From Otatea glauca (lineage: Eukaryota; Streptophyta; Magnoliopsida; Poales; Poaceae): a stretch of DNA of 64,000 nucleotides. Location of the stretch: contig CM070719.1 of assembly GCA_036346275.1 (NCBI GenBank), forward strand, positions 30,460,093 to 30,524,092, read 5' to 3'. The stretch's first letter is position 1. The number at the start of each line of letters is the position of its first letter. Shown piece by piece: positions 12,391-23,561 of the stretch. Below the pieces are notes generated by a model. It was not told the DNA's origin, did no database searches, and worked only from the letters and a program-made list of their open reading frames with translations. The translations under genes and the position numbers were made by a program.

Positions 12391-14853
12391 TGTAATATCA
12401 GTTCTGCAATTAAACATTTATTTGATGTCCTTGGTTTATTTGGGAAATTTTTATTTTCTTAACTACTTAAGTGTATATCTTAAGTCGGAATTCGTGGCCG
12501 GGTAGTTAGTGGACCCACGGTGATCTGAAAAGTGAGAAGTGCGGGTGTGTGGGTGAATCACCTGGGTTTTTTCCCCCATCTACCCTTCTTTTTTTCCCCT
12601 CTTTTTTTCCCCACTTGGCAGCATTCTTTTTCCTGGCTCTTCTTTTTTCTCCCTTGGCGGCGCCTTCTTTTTCCCCTGGCTGTGCTTCCCCAACGCCTCC
12701 CCTAATTGGCTTCCTCTCCCTGGCCTTCCTCTCCCTAGATCCTCCCATGGTGGCGCCTCCTCCCTTCCCTCTCACCAAAGAAGAAGAAGAAGAAGAAGAA
12801 GGAGACGCGAGCAAAGAAGTGAGCAAAGCAAAGATCAGCAAAGACAACAAACTTCTTTCATTTCTTTCTCCCTTTGTTGGTAAGTGGATTCATGTTTTTT
12901 TGGTGCATGCTTTGCTAATGGAGGTCCTAGAAGGTGGGGATGGTTCTAGGTTCTTGGATTTGGGGATTTTGGAGGAAAATGGATCTAGGGTTAGAGGGAA
13001 CTCTGCTCAGATTTGGAGTTGTGCATGCACCAATCTTGCAACCGTGTTTTGGGCAAGAACGAATTATTTCCTGAGAAGTGGGCTGTAGATAAAGTTGTAG
13101 CTCGTGTTCTTAGGTTTCAGTAGAGTTCAAGAACACAAAATTCCATTCATCCAATTAAATGTTATGACCTTTTAGTGCGGGCTGCTCTGATTTAATTCAT
13201 GTTGGTATCTGAGATTTTGAACTGCTGTTTAGGCTATTTCCATGTCGAATTAGAATCTTTGGTTGCCTGGAGAAAGTTAGAACTTTTCCTGTAGATCACT
13301 AAAATGTCCTTGTTTGCTTGATTTGGGTTCAGAAATCAAAAGTTATGCTATTTTGAAGTTGCTACCCTAAAACTGCAATCTGCTGAAAAATTCAGAATCT
13401 GAACTGAAACTAAAAATGCAAGTTGAGGACTTTACGCTCAGTTTCTGAATAAATGGATAGGGGTTAATTGTAGGTTATCCTCTTGTGGTTAATTAGAGCT
13501 CAAGAACTGAATTTTTGGATCATCCATTTAAAAGTTATAGTTGTTTTAGTGTTTGCCGTCCTGGTGGTAACAGATTTGGTTTCAGTATTAGGTGTGAAAG
13601 GTTAATAGGTCTTTTAGAGAAAGTTTAAAAGTGGGGTTAAGGAAGGAGCAAAGATGATATTTATTTATTTTGTCGCTTGAACCGTGATTGCATTGTTTTG
13701 ATATGAATACAGTTAAATGTTTGTTACAGGAAGTGTTATCTCGGGAGTAGCCTCAACCTCATGTCAGTCCCTTCCTCGTGGGTAAAGAGGCAAGTGCATC
13801 ATCAGGATGGTTTGTGCATTGCATGATGAACTGCTACTCAGTTGCCCTAAGCACTTGATATGCCTTGCAAGAGAATAATTTTTGTGTTGTGAATGTTAAA
13901 TTTATGGATGTGAGAAAATGTTAATGCTCATGAATATGATTATTTGCAATTTGATAATTGTTCATTTCATTGCATACGTGCATTCATAATGGAAGAGGTG
14001 ACCCATTCTGATGCGGGCCTCTGTGTTCACACGTAGTGAACACGAAAGTCCTACCTCGTGGTCCCATTTATCAAGTGAATGGGAGCGAGACAAGAAGAGT
14101 AGGCACCTTCCACGGATGGAAGGACGTGAGGGTGCACACCGACGGGTGTGCACTCAGCAGACTCTGACATGCAAATAAAAGAGCATTCATAAGCATGCAT
14201 GTCGCATTGCATCCTAACGATGATTTTGAGTTCAATAGAAATGTAGAGTTGGGATCGAGTCGTGGACTCATCCAAAGAGATTTAAAGAGGTACGTGTAGG
14301 AAGTAAGTAATGAAGTGAAAAGAGGTAAATCTTGTTGATATTATTGTTTATAAATTCATGGATTTGGATAAGAAGTATGCTCTTACTATTGATTTAATTT
14401 TGTAAATTGGTTTGTGATGCACTTTGTTGAGTCTTGAACTCATGCTTGTTTGTTTAATGTTTTTTAGGTACCCGAGAGCGACTTGCAGGGATGGGACTTA
14501 GCCGCACCTCCACTCATGCTCATGACATGTTAAAAGATTAGTTGGGTTAATCACCACTCAAAACTAGTTGAATTTATTATGTAATCGTGTTGTAGTTAAG
14601 TTTAATTGATGATTGATGATATTATGTTTAGTTGTGTGCTTAGTTGGTCATGATGGTTGATTGATTCCATGTCATGTTGTAGATGATATCGTAATGATTA
14701 TTGTCTTTTGTCCACGAGTGGATGTCCATGTTTTAGGGAAGGTGTCACAAATTTTTAGTGGATTTCGGAGTACTATTAGAGTTGATCTTTCTTATCTAGT
14801 TTTATTTCCTGTTTTGGTGACACTCAAGGTACTGTAGGTGCCGGGGTGTTACA
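12391..14853 (+). repeat. 3' LTR of the LARD-like element
   Basis: This 2,463-bp LTR is nearly identical to the 5' copy, which suggests a fairly young insertion. Several of the differences fall where the other copy has CTG or CAG triplets (for example GTCTGCTGAGTGG at 8497 versus GTCCACGAGTGG here near 14711). An AAG microsatellite (about 12778-12802) replaces the mixed CAG/AAG run of the 5' LTR near 6562. A 179-codon frame at 12549-13088 is broken in the 5' LTR and is not regarded as a gene. Confidence 0.9.
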
Positions 14854-14858
14854 AGGAG

Positions 14859-17755
14859 CCTCTCCCTCCACACACACACACTGCACGCAGGTTCCACCTG
14901 TCGGTCGGCCGAGTTTTAAATAAAACCGCGAAATGAAAAGCCGTTTCCAACTGATGAAAGCGTATTTTTGAATTTTTCTGATTTTCCAGAACCTCAAGCA
15001 TTCAAATGTGAATATCTTTTCCATCTTTAATCAAAATAAGATGAAACAAATTTATATATTCAACAAAAATCAAGTACTCTCAGAATATGCAAAAATATTT
15101 TGGATAAGAGCTTTGGAAAAATTTGAATTTCAAATTTAAAGAAAAGGATGAGAGATAGGCTATATATATAAATGATGCAAATGAACTGAGAATTGAATGA
15201 ATAAATTGTGCAAAAGAAATCTAAACTGATTTCTACATATTAGTATGCCAGTAGGACTCCAGAGTATGTCACAATGTTTAAATAATAGACTTGACTTTGA
15301 ATTGTTTTAGGAATAAGAACAAGACCCTAGTGTAAAAGATATGTATATGCATATAAGGAGTAACTAGCAGTAACATCTATTTTCATGCATACATTCCAGA
15401 ATGACCATTTATGATATTTCAGCAGCAAATAAAATGTTCGTTTTAGCACTAAAATTTATAAAATCAGTTTAGTAATACTATAGAAAGAAAATACTTCAAT
15501 ATTCTGAAGAAAGAACCTCATTTTGTCATGCTCTACATATATATATATATATATATTGATAGCAAAATAACCATAAGTATTATGATTTCAGAAACGCTTA
15601 AGCCTTTTGGCAACTCATAAGAACTTGTCTAAATGCGAATATTATGAAGATCAACCTAGAAATATTATTTAGAATATGGACTACCACAATGTAGAAAATA
15701 ATCTTTTTACCACTTGCTTTGCATCTAAATCTTGCTAGCTCAATACCCTTAAGTGTTATGGTCATCGGAAACCTTAATACCATTTAAGCTATTTCAGCAA
15801 TGAATAAAACATCTCGTCTAAATCTTAAAATTTATGAAACCAGCTTGGGAATGCTCCCCAATATATACACAACCTTATTCTAAAGAAATAATCTTGTTTC
15901 ATCATGTTCTGCATATAAATCCTGTCTTCCAAATAACCTTAAGCATTATGATATCAGAAATCCGTTCTACAAATAAACAAACTTAGTAATAATAGAAAGA
16001 TTAATACTTAAGATATTTGTTTTAACCAAGACCTTCTTAAAAACTAGAATATGTAACCAATAACCCAACCTAACAGATCTAGTGTGTATATATATATATA
16101 TTTTAAAATGAATTCTTATGCAAAGTCAGTTAAAGATTAAGTACTTTTCGTACATAACATGTAACATGATAACTAATGTCTTAATTTTATTAATCCAAAT
16201 AATTTTAGCATCTAGAATTCATAAGACAAGAATAAATAATCTATAAAAGAATCTGTGTCTGTTCTTTATAGTAAGTCTTTATTTGATATACTGTCTGTCT
16301 TCTTTTTGCCCTTATTGAAATTTGTTGTTCGTTATATCTCCATTAAACGACGTGTAGAACCTGACGTCACTAAGTCCATTATCAACCACGCTAGTTGCAG
16401 CCGTGACTTCGTCATAAACAACAATTAAGCAAGGCAAGCACCCCTTTGATCATATTGATCTCAGTATTTAAATTTTCATTGCATTTATCAAAATGTTTCA
16501 TGCATGCATTTCTTTTTTGTAAATTCACTATTTTGTGGTACTGGTAGCCATACCTGTTGTCTCATGAAACTTCCTTGATAAGTATGGACACGTGAACCTT
16601 GATAACTATATAAATGGGTTAGACAATACATAATGTCAACTTGGGTATATGCGATTATTAACCATGCTTAGCCATGCTTTAGAACCAACGTTGTATATGA
16701 TCATATCAAAATTGTTTCTTGAGAAATTGAAAATGTTGGTTATGACATGATGTCGGTTGTGTATATTTTGACTGAAAACTCAAAATAAAACTATGGTTTA
16801 TATGCGGGCAATTATTAGCAATAGCAGGTTGTGCAAGGGTTGGACTTGTACGTAGTGTAGGGAGAAGTATTGCCCGTATCGTATTAAGGACCGAAGTATG
16901 GGTTGTTTTCAAGCCAAGAACTCTGTGCAACCACAAGTGCTGTTATGAGCAGCCTTAATCTATTAAGTTGCTTAGATCTAGCTTTGCACATTGGTGGGCG
17001 GGAGATAGTATGAGCAATCCTTTCTAGGTTTACTTGTGAGGGGCTTCCACACTTCAGTGTGGGTAAATGCATGTCGGTATAACGGTGTACGCCTTGGTAT
17101 GGGAAGTAACCCTTACTACAGGGATTTACTGCTCATATCGCAGGGATTTACTGCTTGTGTTACTACTTTAAATGAAAGGGAATTACTATCATGTTTCTTC
17201 TCCATAACAAGGGTTCAACGTCATCGGGCTCGTGCAAAATTAGGTCTAGATAATGTAACGGTTATGTTATGATCTCTCTGCAGCACACCTAAGGAAGTGT
17301 GCTAATAGCTTGCACAAAGAGCTGATCATTTCTTGTGGGTAAAACTGTACACCTCTGCAGAGTGTAAATCTAATTAATTAGCGGTGCCTATGGTCAAAGG
17401 CACTTGGTAACGTCATCACATGGTTAGAAGTTTTACTATTTTCAAAATGGGATGATTTTCACCTGATGTGCCTTGTTTTGGCAAAGATTATGGTTATGCC
17501 ACTTGTTGGCAAGGAATGGTTATGGCAGGATTGGATTATTGGATTATCGGATTATTCAGTGCTCGCGAAGGACTTTGAGTTATTACTTATGTTCTATTGT
17601 TACTTATTTCTTATCAGTCAAACTTGCTTTATTAAATTCCGTTCGCAAATGAGAACTTGATTTACAATTTCAATTTCGCTTTATGCAAATTAACCGTAGA
17701 AGTCTTTCCTTTGAAATGGCCTACATATATCATAGGTTTTTTTTAAAGTCTTGCG
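14859..17755 (+). other. LTR-A right part: AT-rich, no gene
   Basis: This continues LTR-A after the LARD-like insertion. It is AT-rich with TA-dinucleotide tracts (near 15538-15556 and 16087-16100). A TGACGTCA palindrome lies at 16372-16379, and GGGATTTACTGCT is repeated in tandem near 17120-17155. Open frames are short and unrecognised. Sequence blocks near 16800-17250 correspond, reversed, to LTR-B at about 25600-26050. Confidence 0.6.
15411..15963 (+). repeat. Degenerate direct duplication inside LTR-A
   Basis: A block of about 180 bp at 15411-15597 (TATTTCAGCAGCAAATAAAA ... TTATGATTTCAGAAA) is repeated at 15785-15963 (TATTTCAGCAATGAATAAAA ... TTATGATATCAGAAA). The spacing is about 370 bp. 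It partly explains why LTR-A is longer than LTR-B. Confidence 0.6.
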
Positions 17756-17772
17756 GAGTACGTAAAGTACTC
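17756..17772 (+). promoter_or_regulatory. Conserved palindrome near the 3' end of LTR-A
   Basis: GAGTAC and GTACTC form an inverted pair separated by five bases, 353 bp before the LTR end. The same pair lies at 25177-25192 in LTR-B and 61650-61666 in LTR-C, at nearly the same distance from the respective LTR ends. Function is unknown; a hairpin in the transcript or a protein site is possible. Confidence 0.6.
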
Positions 17773-18125
17773 ACCCTTGCTTATTATGTTGTTTTAGGTG
17801 GGAAAAGATAGCGAAGTTTCGAAAGATCTCTTTTTGTCATAGGATGCGGGAATTTCAATAAAGCGACTTTTCTAGGGATTATGCCTTGTCAGTTGCCTGA
17901 GGGATTGGATGGGCACACTACAAGACTTTGCTTCTTCTGTTGCTATATTTATATACTCTGAGTTGTAAGAATGTATTGTATAAATAGCTTCCGCTTTAAT
18001 AATATGATGTATGGTTCTGATTCCAATTGTTGAAAATATGCATACTAGCCACTGATTATGGGATTAGTACCGTATGCACATTAGATTTCTATTTTTGCAT
18101 TTATGTGAAAATGGGGGTCGCTACA

Positions 18126-19030
18126 GTTTGCAGATGTGATGAGCACAGAGTTTGAGATGAGTATAATGGACGAGTTGAGCTACTTCTTTGGCTTCCAAAT
18201 CAAGCAGACTTGGGAGAGCACCTTGTTGCATCAAGGCAAGTACACTCGAGACCTCATGAGGCCCTTTGACATGCCTAATGGAAAGTCAGTGATGACTCCT
18301 ATGGCCGCCAATGCTTTCCTTGAGCCTGATGAGGATGGCGAGCCAGTTGATCAAAAGGATTTCAAGACCATGATAGGCTTTCTCCTGTATCTCACTACCT
18401 CGAGACCGGACATACATTTTGCGGTGTGTCTATGCGCTCGATTTCAGGCTTCTCCTCGCGCCTCTCACCGTCAAGCCATGAAGCGCATCTTCAGGTACCT
18501 TCGTGCTACCATTGACTATGGTATTTGGTATTCTTCCTCTTCTTGTTTGTCCCTTAGAGCCTTTTTCAATGTAGACTTTGCTGGCTATAAGATAGATAGG
18601 AAGAGCATTTCTGGCACTTAACAATTCATTGGCACTTCTCTTGTTTTTTGGTCATCTCAAAAGTAGTCCGGAGTTTTCACAGTCCACCGCTGAGGCCGAG
18701 TACGTAGCAGCCGCTAGTTGTTGTAGTCAGGTGCTTTGGATGAAATTGACCATGTGGGACTTTGGGTTAGACATACAAAGTGTTCCACTTTTCTGTGACA
18801 ATATTTCTACCACTTGTATTGCTAAGAACCCAGTTCAACATTTCAGGACCAAGCATATAGACATTAGATATCACTTCCTTAGTGACCATGGGGAGAAAGG
18901 AGATATAGTGCTTCAGTTTGTAGAGAGTGACCACCAGATTGCCGATATCTTTACTAATCCTATAGATAGCTCTAGGTTCGTGGCCTTGAGAGGAGAACTT
19001 GGAGTTGTGTGCCCTTATGGCATATCTTGA
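18126..19030 (+). pseudogene. Sirevirus-1 pol, C-terminal part (RT end and RNase H)
   Basis: This is the continuation of the pol cut at 4133. MSTEFEMSIMDELSYFFGFQ starts at about 18139, followed by SRPDIHFAV and the RNase H region with AEAEYVAAASC near 18690 and FRTKHIDIRYHF near 18845. RNase H degrades the RNA strand during reverse transcription. An in-frame TAA at 18619-18621 and a frame change to 18629 disrupt it. The final stop is at 19028-19030, and the GAGGGGGAGC tract follows at once. It is dead, and its frame resumes only when LTR-A is removed. Confidence 0.9.
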
Positions 19031-20830
19031 GGGGGAGCTAGTTTGTATACTATGTACTATATATGTTTTCTTCTATCATTCCCCTTCTTTTGCATCTTCT
19101 GGGTGATATTGGGCTTATTTTTAGAGTTCTGAGTTCACTTCACTTATACTTTTGGCATGCTTTGCATGGAACTCTCATCTTATGCTATAGGTTGCTATCA
19201 TGCACAATTAGCTGTTCTCTCTTCTCTAGATTTAGTTCCCTCACTGTCTTATGAGTCTAGTAGGTGTTGGCCCTCATCGGTAGACAAGATCTGTGTGCAC
19301 TCTATAATTAGGGATCTAGAGTCAGCTTCGCTATGTCAGTCATTGGGGAAGATTAGAGCGAGTCTGAGACATAGTGTTCTCCACTATCTTTCATATGCTC
19401 TATAGCCACCTAGTTTGTAGTTTCTCGACTTCTTCTCCTCATTCTGTATTTTTGTTTCTGTTGAGTTCATTTGGATCTTCCTTGAGCTTAATTCTGCTAA
19501 TAACTCAACTTAAACTAGAATTGTGCTTAAAATTGATTCACTTTTAGAGAGGGAGAGAACCTGCATCATGCATTGCATATAGACTTCTTTTCTATTTTTA
19601 TGAGCTTTGTCTATTATGCAAATAAACTATCTTTCATGCTATGCACCTTGCTGCTTTCCAGAAGATCATTGCTAGCTGAGATATGTCCAAGTTCATTTTA
19701 CTTCATCATGCTAAGCTTTGCAAAAATGAAAATTGAGCTTTAATGAAAACTTGATGAAACTTGCAGCTTTTACTTGGTGAAATCTTGGATTTCTACTAGA
19801 GTCCCTATAGCAACTTGGGTGAAGCTAGGATGATCCATACTAGATTCCTTTACACGCTCATTAATCTAAGTGATAAAATGAAAAGAAAAATGACTCTTTT
19901 TGTGCAAATTGATCTCAACACTTACAGTTACGAGACTACTTCCCATTGCACTTGGGATGAACTTAGAATGTATTGTGTATGACTAAGACCATTCTCTTAA
20001 GAGTTCTTCTTGAGATGGTCGACTAAGTCTTGAGTCAATTACACTTAAAAAATGCAAATAAAAACACACATAAGTTGGTAAAGAATGCAAATAATACCAA
20101 ACATTTGCACCCCACTATGTGCTTTGAAATCTTATAGCAAAAATTTGCATTAAAGATGATTGAGCATGAAGCACCCAAAGTGTTAAGTAGGTTGAACTCT
20201 AGGTTTTCCATTTGATCCATTGTATGGCTTTGCTTCTAGTTTGGAAACTATGCTAAGTGTTGCACTTGTTAAATCATGCAACAATGACATAGTCTTATTT
20301 GTGCATGCTAGCAAAATTGACATTTGCACTTGGACATGTCTTAGTTTAGCGTAATCTGAACTTGAGTAGCTTGGTGTCATACTTTGTCTCTATGGTCACT
20401 TGGATAATCTTCAAAGCTCTTTTAGGATGCATTTCATACATAAATATGTAAAGGGGGAGAAAATATCATATTGATGCTTATATTGCAAAAAAGGGGGAGA
20501 AATTGTAGAAAAGGCATCATTAAAAGATAAAAATGTGAATGCATCTTGGTTCTTATGATCATGGTAAAAACTTACTAATTCTTAGGATCATAAGCATATT
20601 TGAGCTTTTGTGAGTTTTTTATTGGCTTTTTAGAGCTCTTGTGGAAAACTTGCTCTTTCTTTAGTTTTGCTCTAAAATGCTTCTTGCCAGCTAGGTCATG
20701 ATCTTACTTTCTCTTTTTCTTTCTCCGGACCTAGTTTAGTTTAGCAATCAAAATTGCTTCTCCTTCTCTTTCAAACTCAAATTTATGCCTTTTTTGGGTT
20801 GTTTGTTAATATACTCATCAAGGGGAACAT
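19031..20830 (+). other. Sirevirus-1 3' non-coding region with polypurine-like boxes
   Basis: This is about 1.8 kb between the pol stop and the 3' LTR without a recognisable ORF. It aligns in layout with 32710-34552 of Sirevirus-2. Purine boxes GAGGGGGAG or AAGGGGGAGA occur at about 19029, 20452 and 20491, and the presumed functional tract CAAGGGGAACAT lies at 20819-20830. Multiple polypurine-like boxes upstream of the 3' LTR are a reported trait of Sireviruses. No envelope-like ORF is visible. Confidence 0.7.
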
Positions 20831-20964
20831 TGAAAGACCATGTGGAGGTCTATTCTTGATGGTCATGAGATATTCACGGTGTTTAAGCATGAGGTGCTTA
20901 GGTTTGAGTTTTAGGTGGGCTCTATTTTCAAACTCGAAGCATTTTGATCTCGGTATGGAAATTG

Positions 20965-21120
20965 TGGTGCTACCCGCCCTAAGGGCAGTAGCACCAGGGT
21001 GTCGGTAGCACCCGTCCCTGGGGTGGTGTGATTTTTCCAAAGAGCGACTTCGCGGGATTTTTGTTGAGCGGTAGCACTAGACCTGCGGTGCTACCAACCC
21101 CCAGATGGTGGTAGCACTGA
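20965..21120 (+). repeat. Cluster of GGTAGCAC/GTGCTACC palindromic motifs
   Basis: At least six copies of GGTAGCAC(C) or its complement GGTGCTACC lie within 160 bp of the Sirevirus-1 LTR, upstream of the TATA box. More copies occur in LTR piece 3 near 55680-55715. Repeated short palindromes in the LTR promoter region are known for Sireviruses and may bind host factors. Confidence 0.6.
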
Positions 21121-21591
21121 CCCTTTTGAGCAAGGTTGAATTTAAGGTTTGATTTTTGAATGACTATCGCATATCTTTTTGGACAATGCTATGTGAGGGG
21201 TTTCTCTTGTCTTTGATGGTCGCAGGACAACGGTGCTAGGTCATGATGAGGCGAAGGACAACCAGGCTTAGGCGAGGTGCGACGGAGGTCCAGACAGTCG
21301 AGGATCACCGAAAGATGATCGAAGAGGAATCACTGCGAATTTAGAAGATGGGGAATGGATGAGATGCTAACTTGAAGCTACTCGGATCAAGGAGGGTTGT
21401 TGGATTGTGGTCTAGAGGATAGAGGAGCGGGTCAAGTTATTGTGCTTTGAAAAGCGTACAAAAACCCAGTATGTTTGTAGGGTTTCAGGATAGCCCATGT
21501 ATGGCTGAGTGAGTGAGTCAATCCTAGCCCTTGATGGTGACCCTTAGGGTTGAAGGAACTCATCCAAGGGTAGAGGATGACTCAAGAGTAG

Positions 21592-21599
21592 TATAAATA
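21592..21599 (+). promoter_or_regulatory. TATA box, Sirevirus-1 LTR
   Basis: TATAAATA in the context AGTAGTATAAATAGAGGGG. The same context occurs in both Sirevirus-2 LTRs at 22475 and 35153. Confidence 0.7.
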
Positions 21600-21868
21600 G
21601 AGGGGTAGAGGTAGCTCTCCCCTCTTGAAGGTTTTAGAGGTTTTGGTGCTCCTTTGAGCTTTTGCCCACTTTGTTGTGAGGCTTTGTAAACCTCCCTTCT
21701 ACAAATGAAAATCCAAGTTTCTCAATTCTGACTTTACTTTTCGCATTTACAATATGCTTTAAATTCAGTATTTAAATTTTGCACTTTATATTCTTGTAAT
21801 TTACTTTCCGTACATTTGGATTTACCTCCCCTCCTTCTAAATGCTTGTGAATTTTATACCAAGGATGT

Positions 21869-23508
21869 TGAAGGACCATGTGGAGGTCCATCCATGTTTG
21901 TGATGAGTATTTGACTTTATTTGAGCAAGGTGTGCTCAAGTTTGAGTTTGATTTGGATTGATTTTCAAAATGAAGCAATTTTAGTTGTCTCTGCCAGGAG
22001 TGGCAATACCGGTCGTATGGACGCGGTAGTGATGAGTTGGATGGTTTATTGCACAGCTTTGTGGGCATTGCTATGTGAGGAGTTTCCTTGTCTTTGATGG
22101 TTGCAGGGCGACGGTGCTAGGTCATGGTGAGGTGAAGGATGACCGGGACTAGGCGAGGAGCGTCGGAGGTCTAGACGGTTGGGAGATCGCCGAAAGATGA
22201 TCGGAGATGGAGTCCGGGCAAGTAAAAAAGACAAGGAAAGGAGTTGATGCTAGCTAGATGCCGCGTGGATCAATGAGGGCCGTCGGATTGAGGTCTAGTT
22301 GATAGGTTAGCGAGTCTAGGTAGTATGCTTTGAAAACCGTGCAAGAAAACCCGGTATGTGTGTGGGTTTTGGGTTAGCCCTTGCATGGCTGTGTGTGTGG
22401 GTTAATCCTAGCCCTTAGATGAGTGCTCTAGGGTTGAGGGACTCATCCAAGGGTGGTAGGTGGCCCAAGAGTAGTATAAATAGGGGTGGAGGGGTAGCCT
22501 CCTTCCCTTGAAGGTGTTGAGGTTTTTGATGCTCATTTGAGGTTTGCCCACATGAATGTGAGGCTTTGTAACCCCCCTTCCAGAAATGAAAGTTTTATCC
22601 ATCCACCTCTGAATTTATTTTGCGCATTTACATTATGTCTTTACTTTACGCAATTTAAATTCAGCATTTACTTTCCCGCAATTACATTCCCGCAATTTAC
22701 TTTCAAGTAATTTGGATTTGCCTCCCCTCCTTCTAAATGCTGCTGATCTTGGATGTTTTGAGTGTGTTCATATGGTTTTACATCTCTTTTGCACTCTTGG
22801 ATTGAGTAGAGAACATCTTTTCTTTCAAGTTCCAACTTTGTTCAGAACTTTTTCTTCGGGCAGCAGTCAGTGTTTGATTTTTGTCAAAATATAGAAAAAT
22901 CATTTTTTAGTGATTCTTCTTGGAGGAGGTGCGGGACTCTCATATACACCTGCAGAAAAATTTGGAGTTCACTTGTTGCACCGTTTGGGCGCCATGAGGT
23001 GAAAACCGAGCCCCAAACTTTCTGCTCGAAGTTCTTGAGCATACTGTGTTGTTAGATTTTTCCTGTTTTTTCTGTAAGGCTTTTTGAGGAGAAATTTGGT
23101 GGAGTTATTTACGAATCTGATGCTCATAGGGAGAAACATTCTCAGAATTTTGTGAGCTGCAGAAACCCACCAACCTCCTGTGCAAATTGAGGACAAGTTC
23201 TGGAAATTCTGCTTTTGCTTTTCTGAAAGTGACTTTTGTGATTTGAATTGATGTCCTTTCTAAAAGCAAGAGTTTGAATTGATTCCTATTTATCTTGGAC
23301 ACTAGACAACCAGGATTGTGACTCAAAAATCCCCACATATTTTATGGTACTTATCCATGCAAGCTTGGGGTACACATAGTTGTCTAGTTTTTCGGGTTTT
23401 TCACAATTTCCTTTGAGCGATCTTGTCGAGGTTTTTGTTGGAGTATTTTGGGAAATTTTTATTTGCGACCATTCACACCCCCTCTCTGCTCGCCATCTCG
23501 GTCCTTCA
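21869..23508 (+). repeat. 5' LTR of Sirevirus-2
   Basis: This is a 1,640-bp LTR. Most differences from the 3' LTR (1,636 bp) that I can see are in the first 400 bp. TATA box at 22475-22482. The right end CCATCTCGGTCCTTCA is followed by the primer site. Confidence 0.92.
22475..22482 (+). promoter_or_regulatory. TATA box, Sirevirus-2 5' LTR
   Basis: TATAAATA about 610 bp into the LTR. It would drive the genomic transcript; the same site in the 3' LTR is 35153-35160. Confidence 0.7.
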
Positions 23509-23510
23509 AT

Positions 23511-23521
23511 TGGTATCGAGC
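23511..23521 (+). other. Primer binding site of Sirevirus-2, one base short
   Basis: TGGTATCGAGC lies two bases after the LTR end. It equals the tRNA-Met primer site TGGTATCAGAGC with one A missing. The missing base could be a real mutation or a sequencing error. Confidence 0.75.
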
Positions 23522-23561
23522 GGTTCTCGCTCTTTCTAGATCTTGACCGGTCTCAAGAGCC

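Larger units (their letters stand above)
6166..14853 (+). mobile_element. LARD-like non-autonomous LTR retrotransposon, complete
   Basis: Two near-identical LTRs (6166-8639 and 12391-14853) begin TGTAATATC and end GGTGTTACA. The element is flanked by AGGAG on both sides (6161-6165 and 14854-14858). A tRNA-Met-type primer site (TGGTATCAGAGC, 8642-8653) follows the 5' LTR, and a purine tract precedes the 3' LTR. The 3.75-kb interior has no gag or pol domain. Long LTRs around a non-coding interior of about 3.5 kb are the hallmark of LARDs, which depend on proteins from autonomous gypsy relatives. The pre-PPT sequence matches the chromovirus at the window start, suggesting that lineage as relative or helper. 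Confidence 0.9.
4139..18125 (+). mobile_element. LTR-A: solo gypsy LTR in Sirevirus-1 pol, carrying a nested LARD-like element
   Basis: The right end is GGGGGTCGCTACA at 18125, followed by GTTTG (18126-18130). The left side reads GTTTT then TTTAACATCC; one substitution restores the GTTTG TSD and another the canonical TGTAACATCC start at 4139. After removing the LARD-like element (6166-14853 plus one AGGAG copy) the LTR is about 5.3 kb. No internal domain, primer site or second LTR is present, so it is a solo LTR left by LTR-LTR recombination. It shares its ends and a palindrome 0.35 kb from the 3' end with LTR-B and LTR-C. It is longer than LTR-B (3.2 kb), partly because of a duplication at 15411-15963. 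Confidence 0.8.
20831..21868 (+). repeat. 3' LTR of Sirevirus-1, piece 1
   Basis: It starts TGAAAGACCATGTGGAGG directly after the polypurine tract and is interrupted at 21868 by Sirevirus-2. Its TATA box is TATAAATA at 21592-21599. It continues at 36194 and 55655. The last five bases, GATGT (21864-21868), are the target duplicated by Sirevirus-2. Confidence 0.85.

Noticed and set aside
12549..13088. 179-codon plus-strand open frame in the LARD 3' LTR
   Set aside because: Low-complexity Pro/Phe/Ser-rich start, and the equivalent frame in the 5' LTR is broken by small indels.
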